This document shows positions 1 through 6,342 of a DNA stretch of 7,130 bases, in pieces; the first letter of the stretch is position 1, and each line of letters starts with the position of its first letter. A program made the position numbers and the translations under genes. Source of the DNA: an uncultured Lachnospiraceae bacterium (GTDB taxonomy: Bacteria > Bacillota > Clostridia > Lachnospirales > Lachnospiraceae); the NCBI GenBank assembly GCA_945485625.1, contig CALYSH010000070.1:1-7130 (forward strand), given 5' to 3'. The notes beneath the pieces were generated by a model. It had not been told where the DNA came from. It saw only the letters and a program-made list of their open reading frames with translations, and did no database searches.

Positions 1-391
1 CTGAAAAAACATACAGGTGTACAGATTCAAACCGCTTATTACGAAGTTGATCTTCTATATGGCTCAATAGCTTTCTTCCAATTCCTCTATTCTGAACCTC
101 CGGCGCAACACACAACCGATGTATGATGCAGGCCGTTTCGCCATCGCACTCCCACTTCCCATTAGAATACTGCGGATCATATTCTGTGCTTATCACATAA
201 ATTGCAATCAACCGGTTATTCTCCGTTACCGTATACAAGATCCCGTTGATAATATCATGAACAAAATCCTCTCTTGACGGATATACCTCATCCCATTGAT
301 GGATTCCCTGTGCTTCCATCGTTTTGATTGCTGACTCTATCAGGCAGCATATATGATCTAAATCCTCTATTGTTCCCTGTCTGAATTCCAT
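1..391 (-). CDS. GNAT-family N-acetyltransferase, C-terminus cut by window edge
   Basis: An open frame of 130 codons runs from an ATG at 391 off the left edge with no stop, so the C-terminus is missing. The acetyl-CoA binding motif A of the GNAT fold is visible near residues 95-106: V-A-P-E-V-Q-N-R-G-I-G, matching the family's Q/R-x-x-G-x-G/A pyrophosphate loop, followed by a helix K-L-L-S-H-I. The N-terminal part (I-E-S-A-I-K-x-M, then I-x-Q-W-D-E-x-Y-P) resembles small stand-alone clostridial GNATs that acetylate small molecules or protein N-termini. The substrate cannot be read from sequence. The start is supported by GGAGG 9 nt upstream of the ATG. It begins 38 bases after the LURP-one gene and has no promoter of its own that I can see, so the two are probably co-transcribed. 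Confidence 0.85.
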   Translation of the reverse strand, partial: MEFRQGTIEDLDHICCLIESAIKTMEAQGIHQWDEVYPSREDFVHDIINGILYTVTENNRLIAIYVISTEYDPQYSNGKWECDGETACIIHRLCVAPEVQNRGIGRKLLSHIEDQLRNKRFESVHLYVFS

Positions 392-429
392 AGGTTTTGT
401 CCTCCGGTGTTGTTCCTGTGAATTCCTTC

Positions 430-903
430 CTAATCATTTCTGGAACATTTCTCCGCATCAATGGCAAGCACAAACATCAGAGCAATCAGAGCATCCCCGG
501 AATTTGGTACATTTATCACATATTGATCCGTCAAATGGAATATTTCCTTCGATATTGACGCAACCAGACCGCCCGATGCGTCCGTTATGCTATATTCCCA
601 CTCCATAAAGTCACCGTCGATATGCCAGCCATTGTAATCAATATCGTACTTGGGCACAAAGAAAGTAAACTCTTTGCTAATACAGCCCAGATACCGGTCC
701 CCCAGATATACTTCAAACTTGGGAAGCAGGGTCAGAACCCTTTCCTTCACCGTACCCACTTCATTTCCGTATGCATCAAATATCTTCAGGCAGTGTCCCC
801 AGGACAGCTGGCCCCTTACCTCATACAAGGTATTGCCCTGCTCGTCATAAATATCATAGCTGTCGAACCAAGAGAAGAATCTCTGCTTAAAAACCATTTT
901 CAT
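430..903 (-). CDS. LURP-one-related (DUF567, YxjI-like) protein
   Basis: This is a 157-residue protein of the LURP-one-related / DUF567 family, a tubby-like beta-barrel fold. Family features visible in order are K-Q-R-F-F-S-W near residues 6-12, a Y-D-E-Q-G-N turn at 19-24, G-Q-L-S-W-G at 31-36, I-F-D-A-Y-G-N-E-V at 41-49, L-P-K-F-E-V-Y at 60-66, K-E-F-T-F-F at 77-82 and A-S-I-S-K-E at 115-120. The C-terminus (A-L-I-A-L-M-F-V-L-A-I-D) is the family's hydrophobic helix. The length is typical. The biochemical role is not established; membrane or phospholipid binding has been proposed for the fold. I chose the ATG at 903 because GGAGG lies 10 nt upstream (914-918). An in-frame ATG at 936 has no ribosome binding site, and the ATG at 912 sits almost on the SD. 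The stop is TAG. Confidence 0.85.
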   Translation of the reverse strand: MKMVFKQRFFSWFDSYDIYDEQGNTLYEVRGQLSWGHCLKIFDAYGNEVGTVKERVLTLLPKFEVYLGDRYLGCISKEFTFFVPKYDIDYNGWHIDGDFMEWEYSITDASGGLVASISKEIFHLTDQYVINVPNSGDALIALMFVLAIDAEKCSRND

Positions 904-1088
904 ATGAATCATTCCTCCATTCCTATGATAATCCATCTTATCACAGGATTTCCGTCAAATACATCCGCGAAATGTGCATGATATCGGTTTCCAAAGTGCG
1001 TTTTCATCATGTTTCACTGCCGGCGCATTGTTTTTCATGCTGCATCCCTTTACGCAGTATCATTTTGCAGTTATCTGATTCTATCCCT

Positions 1089-1538
1089 TCAGTTCCCTAT
1101 TTTATCACAAAAATCCCCTACAGTAAGCAAACCATAGAACCACAAGAAGGCTCTGTCCCTCTCACTCAAATCTTCTAGTGCACACCAACACACTTCCTTG
1201 ATTGACTGATTATCGGCCGGCTCCTCCGGATCATACCCCAGAATCGGGGACTGATGATCGGGAATACTCACTTCAAAAGAGTACTCTGCACTACCACCCA
1301 GTTTGTATTGTACAGCCAGCTGCCTTACTATAGTACCATCCAATCCACACTCTTCCTTAAGTTCTCTCAATGCAGCCTCTTCCGGAGTTTCTCCGGCTTC
1401 AATTCCACCACCCGGAAGCGTGTAAAAAAAACGACCGAAGCAAAACACCTTCTCCATCAGAATTTTTCCGCCACGTGTGACAACGGCTACGCTTCTGCTT
1501 CGTCTGTAAATACAATCCTTCTCTGTCATCTCACCCAT
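1089..1538 (-). CDS. Nudix hydrolase
   Basis: A 149-residue protein with a complete Nudix box at residues 44-66: G44-x5-E50-x7-R58-E59-L60-x-E62-E63-x-G65-L66. The glutamates of R-E-x-x-E-E are the metal ligands of the family, so it should be an active Mg/Mn-dependent hydrolase of nucleoside-diphosphate-linked compounds. The strand before the box (R-F-F-Y-T-L-P-G-G-G) is the usual Nudix entry. The substrate (oxidised dNTP, ADP-ribose, sugar nucleotide or other) cannot be decided. The protein is cytoplasmic, with no signal or membrane segment. The ATG at 1538 is preceded by GGAGAGG at suitable spacing. It lies 35 bases after the stop of the 67-residue gene, so the two probably form an operon from the promoter near 1889. 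The stop is TGA, and no terminator is evident before the next gene. Confidence 0.9.
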   Translation of the reverse strand: MGEMTEKDCIYRRSRSVAVVTRGGKILMEKVFCFGRFFYTLPGGGIEAGETPEEAALRELKEECGLDGTIVRQLAVQYKLGGSAEYSFEVSIPDHQSPILGYDPEEPADNQSIKEVCWCALEDLSERDRAFLWFYGLLTVGDFCDKIGN

Positions 1539-1573
1539 ACAATTCCTCTCCTTCAGGCAGCATTATCATTCCG

Positions 1574-1777
1574 CTACCGAAAATCCTTCTCCTCATAGAA
1601 ACCGGTCTGAAACGCTGCATTGCACTCTGAGATTTCCTTTTCACCGCGGATGTAAGGATCATACATATCCCACAGATCAACCTCACTGCCATCCATGATT
1701 TCATCCGCAGGAATCCACTCACGGATCAATGCAATACGTTCCTCTTTTGTTGTATCCTTAATCAAATAACTCTTCAT
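1574..1777 (-). CDS. Small acidic protein of unknown function, 67 aa
   Basis: A 67-residue acidic protein whose function I do not recognise. It begins M-K-S-Y-L-I-K-D-T-T-K-E-E-R and contains a D-L-W-D-M-Y-D-P-Y-I-R-G-E-K-E-I-S segment near residues 34-50. That pattern (D-x-Y-x-x-Y-I-x-G-x-K-E) looks like a family of short clostridial hypothetical proteins that I recall only loosely. There is no membrane segment, signal peptide or cysteine pair, so it is presumably cytoplasmic. The ATG at 1777 has GAGGTG 5 nt upstream, a good ribosome binding site. The overlapping minus-strand frame at 1531-1722 has no such site and is a shadow. It lies first in a likely operon with the Nudix hydrolase, 35 bases downstream. 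The leader of about 105 nt contains a short dyad. Confidence 0.75.
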   Translation of the reverse strand: MKSYLIKDTTKEERIALIREWIPADEIMDGSEVDLWDMYDPYIRGEKEISECNAAFQTGFYEEKDFR

Positions 1778-1813
1778 AGTAACACCTCATCTAATCTACT
1801 CCAAATTCTGCAA

Positions 1814-1832
1814 TACCGGTCCCTTACCGGTA
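1814..1832 (-). repeat. Short dyad in the leader of the 67-aa gene
   Basis: TACCGGT-ccctt-ACCGGTA is a perfect 7-bp inverted repeat with a 5-nt loop. It sits between the proposed transcription start near 1882 and the start codon at 1777. It could form an mRNA hairpin or be a protein-binding site. It has no U tract, so it is not a terminator. Confidence 0.5.
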
Positions 1833-1888
1833 ATATAGGTGTTCGGAGCATCATCCTCATAGTATTGTTTAAAAACCATACTAACTAC

Positions 1889-1917
1889 ATTATACAAAAA
1901 AGACGAATGGATTACCA
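1889..1917 (-). promoter_or_regulatory. Promoter of the 67-aa gene and Nudix unit
   Basis: Reading the minus strand, a perfect -10 box TATAAT lies at 1889-1894. A weak -35 (TGGTAA, 3 of 6 matches, 1912-1917) lies 17 bp upstream, giving a start near 1882. The spacer runs through one arm of the terminator hairpin of the upstream symporter gene. The strong -10 and the switch from terminator to a well-spaced gene support the call; the -35 is poor. Confidence 0.5.
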
Positions 1918-1937
1918 TAGAAATCCTTTCGTCTTTT
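1896..1937 (-). terminator. Intrinsic terminator after the symporter gene
   Basis: The arms are AAAAGACGAA (1898-1907) and TTCGTCTTTT (1928-1937), a perfect 10-bp stem. It is extended inward by a T:T mismatch and 3 more pairs (GGA/TCC) around a 12-nt loop. On the minus strand the stem ends in a run of six Ts, and it lies 25 bases after the symporter stop at 1963. The plus-strand reading also ends in four Ts, so it may act weakly in both directions. Confidence 0.8.
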
Positions 1938-1962
1938 CAATCGCATTATTTCAATTGTAGCC

Positions 1963-3378
1963 CTATTTCAGATTTTTATGGCGCTGGAAGAAATCTTTTG
2001 TTTCCTTCACAACCACACCGCTCAGCGCAAAGATTGCAATCATGTTCGGAATTGCCATCAAACCATTGAAAATATCAGCGATTGTCCAAACTGCTTTAAC
2101 CGTCATATATGGCCCGATAAATACTGCCAGAATGTACAACCATCTGTACACCAAAATGGATTTATGATTCTTTCCGGCCAAGTACTCCAGGCAACGCTCA
2201 GAATAGTAATCCCAACCAAGAATGGTTGTGAATGCAAAGAAAATCAAACAAAGCATCAACATAAATGCTACCACCTGTCCGGGAAGGGGAAGTCCCTGCT
2301 GAAACGCATAAGTGGTAACCTGTACGCCTTCCAGCCCTTCCTGCTGCCATGCGCCGGTCAATACGATGGAAAGACCTGTCATGGTACAGATGATAATGGT
2401 ATCAATAAAGGTACCGGTCATGGATACAAGGCCCTGCCGAACCGGTTCATTTGTCTTTGCTGCTGCAGCCGCTATGGGAGCAGAACCAAGTCCGGACTCA
2501 TTGGAGAAAATACCTCTTGCCACACCCTTCTGCATTGCAATGATAATAGAACCAACCAGACCACCGGTTACCGCCTTCGGATTGAAGGCAGCCGTTACGA
2601 TGGTGGCAAATGCAGCAGGAATCTGCTGATAATTGCAGATTAACAGAACCAGACAAAGCAAAACGTAAAGAACTGCCATAAAAGGAACCACAACCTGAGA
2701 TACATTAGCGATACGCTTAATACCACCAATCAATACCAGTGCAACACAAATACTCAAAATAAGAGAGGCAATCACTACGGTCCAGGAATATGTACCAATT
2801 CCTGGAATGGTAACTGACCATGTAGTTTCCGGATCAAAGAACCCCTTTACGGCAGAAGAAATGCCATTTACCTGTGAGAAGGTACCGATACCGAACAATC
2901 CAACACAAATTCCAAAGAATGCAAAAATCTTTGCCAGCCATTTCCAGTTCGCGCCCATACCTTTTTCAATATAGTAGAAGGGTCCGCCCAGCGCATGATT
3001 GTCTTCATCCACCACGCGATACTTTACAGCCAAAAGACCCTCTGCATACTTTGTAGCCATTCCGAAGAATGCGGTCAATACCATCCAGAACAGGGCGCCG
3101 GGCCCACCTGCTCCAATCGCTGTTGCTACACCCACAATATTTCCGGGGCCGATTGTTTCGGAGAGTGGTGTACAGAGGGCACCGCAGGAGGTCACTTCGC
3201 CTCCCCCCTCTTCCTAATTCTTGACCATCCACTTTAAAGCCAAAGGGAGTCTGCGAACCTGAAGCACGCCCAGTCGGGCAGTCAGAAGGATACCACCTGA
3301 AAAAATCAAAACCATCAACGGTGTACCCCAGACAAAATCGTCTACTGAGACCAAAAATTTATTGATTCCTTCCCACAT
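1963..3378 (-). pseudogene. AGCS-family amino acid (alanine/glycine):cation symporter, interrupted by in-frame TAG
   Basis: Reading from the ATG at 3378, 54 codons encode the usual AGCS N-terminus (M-W-E-G-I-N-K-F, then first membrane helix P-L-M-V-L-I-F-S-G-G-I-L-L). A TAG follows at 3214-3216. The same frame then continues E-E-G-G-G-E-V-T-S for 416 more codons to TAG at 1963. A read-through product would be 471 residues, the normal family length. The body carries the G-G-P-G-A-L-F-W-M signature, T-K-Y-A-E-G-L-L-A-V-K-Y-R, G-G-P-F-Y-Y-I-E-K-G-M-G and S-N-E-S-G-L-G-S-A-P-I-A, with many hydrophobic helices. The family imports alanine or glycine with Na+ or H+. A ribosome site and GTG just after the stop could allow a 410-residue product lacking helix 1. 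TAG also ends four genes here, so global recoding is unlikely. A pseudogene, reinitiation or a base-call error all remain possible. Confidence 0.85.
3193..3208 (-). promoter_or_regulatory. Possible internal ribosome binding site and GTG restart
   Basis: On the minus strand, GGGGGGAGG (3200-3208) is followed by 4 nt and GTG (3193-3195), 18 nt after the in-frame TAG. This geometry suits reinitiation by ribosomes that stop at the TAG. The purine run also encodes the glycine and glutamate residues normal for this loop in the family, so it may be coincidental. The spacing is short for optimal use. Confidence 0.4.
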
Positions 3379-3414
3379 GTTTCTGTTACCTATTCTTTCA
3401 TTTTTTCATACACC

Positions 3415-3430
3415 GCATCACATGTGACGC
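3415..3430. promoter_or_regulatory. Operator-like palindrome at the symporter transcription start
   Basis: TCACATGTGA (3418-3427) is a perfect 10-bp palindrome. It extends to GC-a-TCACATGTGA-c-GC, 16 bp with one mismatched pair. It lies directly downstream of the proposed start near 3431, where a bound repressor would block transcription. No terminator-like tail is present. No regulator is known from this window. Confidence 0.45.
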
Positions 3431-3437
3431 ACTTCCC

Positions 3438-3466
3438 ATCTTACCTTATTATTCCATGTTTGGCAA
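3438..3466 (-). promoter_or_regulatory. Promoter of the symporter gene
   Basis: The minus strand reads TTGCCA (3461-3466, 5 of 6 matches to the -35 consensus), 17 bp, then TAAGAT (3438-3443, 4 of 6 to the -10). The predicted start is near 3431, giving a leader of about 53 nt to the ATG at 3378. No clear terminator separates it from the upstream serpin, so some read-through is possible. Confidence 0.55.
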
Positions 3467-3531
3467 CCCAAAACTTCCCTTGAGTAGCCGCGTTTTTAAC
3501 CACAGAGGCCACACCTTTTTTCCATTGAAGT

Positions 3532-4806
3532 CTATTCTACACTGACGACCTTCCCTACAAACAGAATCTGTTGATTCGCCTCATCATAGATCAGGAACGC
3601 AAAGGGACGATCCAGATATACCGTTTTCACCTGCTTCGGCTCCATAACCGCCTCACAGGTTTCCAGCATTATGGCCGTGACCGCAGCAGCCTTGGTTCCG
3701 TTTTCGTCCAGCTCAATCTTGCATTTCTGGATGATATCGGAAATAAATGTCACCTCATCCCCCTGCATCTCCAACAATCCGCTAAAATCCGCCTCCCCGG
3801 AATCAAAGGCCCGGGAAACACCCTGTGCTTTTAATATGGATACAATATTGTTGGCAGTGGTATCAAAATCGAGCTTCGGCATCATCATCCGTACATCATA
3901 TGCACCGGTCCGGCTTTCCATAAGGGACTTTAGATCCAGCTCGCTTAACGTAAACTCACCGGTCTTCTTCGGAAGGATTCCAACGAAGGTCATTCCCCCC
4001 ATATAGGACTTTCCGAAGGCAGTCGCCTGATCGTTCTCATAATAGACGTTACCTCCATCGTAAAGCATTTCCCGACTGGTTTCCTTCCCCGCAAAATCCG
4101 TGAAGGTTCCCTCTCTCACACTCCAGCTTTCCGTCCAGGGGGCTTCAAAGTACAGGGAATTGATTAAAATAACCGACAGATCCGGAGAAATGGAATCCTT
4201 TGTAATGATTTGAGGAATCAGTCCGTGTGTTTTTGTATCACACCACCGGTTGATCTGCTTTACCGTCTTCTCCACCTGAGCACCCCGAAAATCCACGTTC
4301 TGAACCTCTGCATAAAAGCGTTCTGAAGCCTTCTTTTTATACTCCTCCTTCAGTTTTCTGGTTTTTTCCACCCACACGGAATTCGCCAGCTCCAGGCGCA
4401 CCTGATATCCATTCTGTCCAAAGCCCTCAAAGCGTTTCCGGTACTCCTCATTTGCATCCAGATACTCCTTTGCAAAGGTACCGTAATCCTCCCTGCCCAA
4501 ATAATCAACCAGTTCCTTCGCAGTGTCACCGGCTGCCCCTTCCGCAGCCAGTCCCAGCGCCATATCCAGAGACAGAGGACTGACCAGCGTATTCTGATTG
4601 GGCTGACACTGATATACCATATCTCCAAAATAAGCAGCCTTTTCAAAGGCGTTCTCTGTATTAACGGGCTCCAGCTCCTGTCGGATATCCATCCTCTGTA
4701 TTCCTCCGCCGGGCACTTCTGCCGAGGCACCCGATGAACCTGCCTCTCCTGCACAGCCTGCAAGCAATGCTGCACACAGCATCAAACCAATCCATTTTCT
4801 TTTCAT
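3532..4806 (-). CDS. Serpin-family protease inhibitor, lipoprotein
   Basis: A 424-residue serpin with a lipoprotein signal: M-K-R-K-W, a hydrophobic stretch, and lipobox L-L-A-G-C with the lipidated cysteine at residue 18. It should therefore be anchored on the outer face of the membrane. Serpin landmarks are L-V-S-P-L-S-L near 74-80, A-N-S-V-W near 141-145, L-I-N-S-L-Y-F near 214-220, the hinge E-N-G-T-K-A-A-A-V-T at 368-377, and D-R-P-F-A-F-L-I near 399-406. The small-residue hinge is that of inhibitory serpins, which trap a protease by inserting the cleaved loop. Counting 17 residues from E368 puts P1 at Cys384 and P1' at Glu385. The loop to D-R-P-F is about six residues longer than in alpha-1-antitrypsin, so P1 is uncertain. 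I chose the ATG at 4806 over a TTG at 4821 because the TTG overlaps the Shine-Dalgarno. The target protease is unknown. Confidence 0.93.
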   Translation of the reverse strand: MKRKWIGLMLCAALLAGCAGEAGSSGASAEVPGGGIQRMDIRQELEPVNTENAFEKAAYFGDMVYQCQPNQNTLVSPLSLDMALGLAAEGAAGDTAKELVDYLGREDYGTFAKEYLDANEEYRKRFEGFGQNGYQVRLELANSVWVEKTRKLKEEYKKKASERFYAEVQNVDFRGAQVEKTVKQINRWCDTKTHGLIPQIITKDSISPDLSVILINSLYFEAPWTESWSVREGTFTDFAGKETSREMLYDGGNVYYENDQATAFGKSYMGGMTFVGILPKKTGEFTLSELDLKSLMESRTGAYDVRMMMPKLDFDTTANNIVSILKAQGVSRAFDSGEADFSGLLEMQGDEVTFISDIIQKCKIELDENGTKAAAVTAIMLETCEAVMEPKQVKTVYLDRPFAFLIYDEANQQILFVGKVVSVE

Positions 4807-4811
4807 TTTTC

Positions 4812-4819
4812 TTCCTCCC
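4812..4819 (-). promoter_or_regulatory. Ribosome binding site that fixes the serpin start
   Basis: GGGAGGAA on the minus strand lies 5 nt before ATG 4806. The longer alternative starting at TTG 4821 would place this site inside the coding region and adds G-G-R-K, which is just the translated Shine-Dalgarno. The ATG also gives a standard signal peptide with charged residues at the N-terminus. Confidence 0.8.
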
Positions 4820-4860
4820 AATTCCCCGGCTCCTGTCGAGCTGTCTTACCGGCTCATAGA

Positions 4861-4891
4861 AACACAAAAGGGATGACACAGCCATCCCTTT
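4861..4891 (-). terminator. Intrinsic terminator after the GH3 gene
   Basis: AAAGGGATG (4867-4875) and CATCCCTTT (4883-4891) form a perfect 9-bp stem with a 7-nt loop. On the minus strand the 3' arm runs into TTTTGTGTTT, a moderately T-rich tail. It lies about 70 bases after the GH3 stop and 60 bases before the serpin start. No convincing promoter follows it, so the serpin may depend on partial read-through. Confidence 0.7.
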
Positions 4892-4961
4892 GTCTATTTC
4901 GCTGATACCTTATCAGACGATGTTCCATGTAATTTGTTTCAGAATACGGAATATTTTTCCA

Positions 4962-6290
4962 TCACTGCTCCAGCTTATCCGCATACTTAATCCGATAAAT
5001 CCGACGCAGGGAATCGTTGATTCGCTCCTCCGCGATGGTACCGTTTACCACCGCATCCAGAACCGCCGCATACCCCTTTAAGAAATCCTCCGGCTCAAGC
5101 AACATATCACAGCCGGATTTAATGGCGCGGACGCAGGCTTCCCCGGAGTCATAGTACTCTGAAATTGCTTTCTTGTTCAGTGCATCGGAAATGATAACCC
5201 CCTGAAATCCCAATTCATTTCTCAAAATATCGGTCACCATAACAGAAGACAGAGAACAGGGGGTCTTGTCTCCGGTCAGAGAAGGCGCAGCAATATGCCC
5301 AACCATTATCATCGGAGCGCCAGCATTAATCATCTCCTTGAACACTGCAATTTCATTCATACGAAGTTCTTCTGCGGTTCTGTCCGTAGTTGCCATGCCT
5401 GTTGCAGTATCCTGCGTGGTTCCGCCGTTCCCCGGGAAATGTGTCACACAGGGTATCACGGAATTCTCCTTCAAGCCCTTCATCATTGCCTGTGCATAGA
5501 GAGGCACCTGAGTAACATCCGAACCATAAGAATTATATGCTACCGCACTGTTCTCTACGCTTGCCAAATCTGCACAGGGGGCAAAGTCCAAATGGATTCC
5601 CAGACTGTCAAGCTTCTGTCCAATCCGCTGGCCGGCCTCATATGCCTTGTTGGTATCACCGGATTTTCCAATGGTGGTGGCAGAGCTTTCACGGGTTTCA
5701 ATGATTCCGGACTTCACCAGTTCACCGTTCTTTCCACCCTCCTCCAAAACCGCTGAAAAGAGGGCATAGCGGCTGTAGCTTTCCGCTCCCTTAATCAGCT
5801 GTTCCAGCTGCGCGGAATCTCTCATGTTTTTTTCATGGTATACCAGGCCGCCCACTGCATAATCCATCAACGCGTTCTTTAAGCTTTCCCCGGCCTCCAC
5901 CACAGTTTCGCCCTTGGTAATCGCTTCCGGAGCCACAATAAACAGACCTGCCACCTTATCCTCCAGAGGCATATTCTCCAAAACCGTATCAATCAGCTGG
6001 TCCAACCGCTCCTCATAGCTTAATTCCGGAAGGATGTCTTCCACCGTATTCGGAATATTAATGATGGATTCCGTTTTCAAAAACTCGTCCACCTGGGATT
6101 GCAGATTCTGACCTGTCTCAGGCGCCGCAACGGCAGCCTTACGGATCTGTCCGATCCCAAATACAATTCCGAAAATCACTGCAAATCCAAAGCATGCAGT
6201 AACCATATATGCCAGTATCTGATTGCGGATACGTCTCTTCCTTCGATAAGCTTTTCTTTCTTCCTGGTTTTCCAACTCTATATCTGACAT
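4962..6290 (-). CDS. Membrane-anchored glycoside hydrolase family 3 (NagZ-like) homologue, probably inactive or altered
   Basis: A 442-residue protein with a basic cytoplasmic tail (R-K-A-Y-R-R-K-R-R), one membrane helix at about residues 26-47, then an outward-facing GH3 barrel from about 90 to 435. The fold is clear from L-D-F-A-P near 234-238, T-H-F-P-G-N-G at 283-289, M-V-G-H-I-A-A-P near 329-336 and G-V-I-I-S-D-A at 364-370. Asp369 aligns with the family nucleophile. Key NagZ positions differ: D-E-E-G-G is L182-E-E-G-G, the R-S-F-G arginine is Asn253, the K-H-F-P-G lysine is Thr283, and the acid/base histidine of D-S-H (D-T-H in relatives) is Ala296. True NagZ removes N-acetylglucosamine from muropeptides. 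This one may bind glycan without cleaving it, or use other chemistry. The ATG at 6290 has GAGAGG upstream; the stop is TGA. Confidence 0.9.
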   Translation of the reverse strand: MSDIELENQEERKAYRRKRRIRNQILAYMVTACFGFAVIFGIVFGIGQIRKAAVAAPETGQNLQSQVDEFLKTESIINIPNTVEDILPELSYEERLDQLIDTVLENMPLEDKVAGLFIVAPEAITKGETVVEAGESLKNALMDYAVGGLVYHEKNMRDSAQLEQLIKGAESYSRYALFSAVLEEGGKNGELVKSGIIETRESSATTIGKSGDTNKAYEAGQRIGQKLDSLGIHLDFAPCADLASVENSAVAYNSYGSDVTQVPLYAQAMMKGLKENSVIPCVTHFPGNGGTTQDTATGMATTDRTAEELRMNEIAVFKEMINAGAPMIMVGHIAAPSLTGDKTPCSLSSVMVTDILRNELGFQGVIISDALNKKAISEYYDSGEACVRAIKSGCDMLLEPEDFLKGYAAVLDAVVNGTIAEERINDSLRRIYRIKYADKLEQ

Positions 6291-6342
6291 GCTACCTCTC
6301 CCCTAAATACAAAGTTATCAATGTCCGACTATCATTTTATCA

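Noticed and set aside
288..473. Minus-strand 61-codon frame overlapping the GNAT start and LURP-one end
   Set aside because: It has no ribosome site and overlaps two better-supported genes in another frame.
925..958. TTGACG and TATCAT as a promoter for the LURP-one gene
   Set aside because: The spacing is 22 bp, too long for sigma-A, and the 17-bp alternative gives only TGGATT as a -10.
955..1038. 27-codon minus-strand frame (M-K-N-N-A-P-A-V-K) with AAAGGG upstream in the gap between the Nudix and LURP-one genes
   Set aside because: It is very short, has no recognisable family or membrane segment, and a purine run before an ATG is expected by chance at this scale.
2312..2629. Plus-strand frames opposite the symporter, serpin and GH3 genes
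   Set aside because: They are antisense shadows of the conserved minus-strand coding regions, with no family motifs.
3214..3216. TAG as pyrrolysine or a recoded sense codon in the symporter
   Set aside because: TAG is used as the ordinary stop by the LURP-one, 67-aa, symporter and serpin genes, and the position normally holds Glu in a surface loop.
3478..3510. Terminator directly after the serpin (GTGGCC against GGCTAC, 17-nt loop)
   Set aside because: The stem is only six pairs with a wobble and a large loop, and no T run follows.
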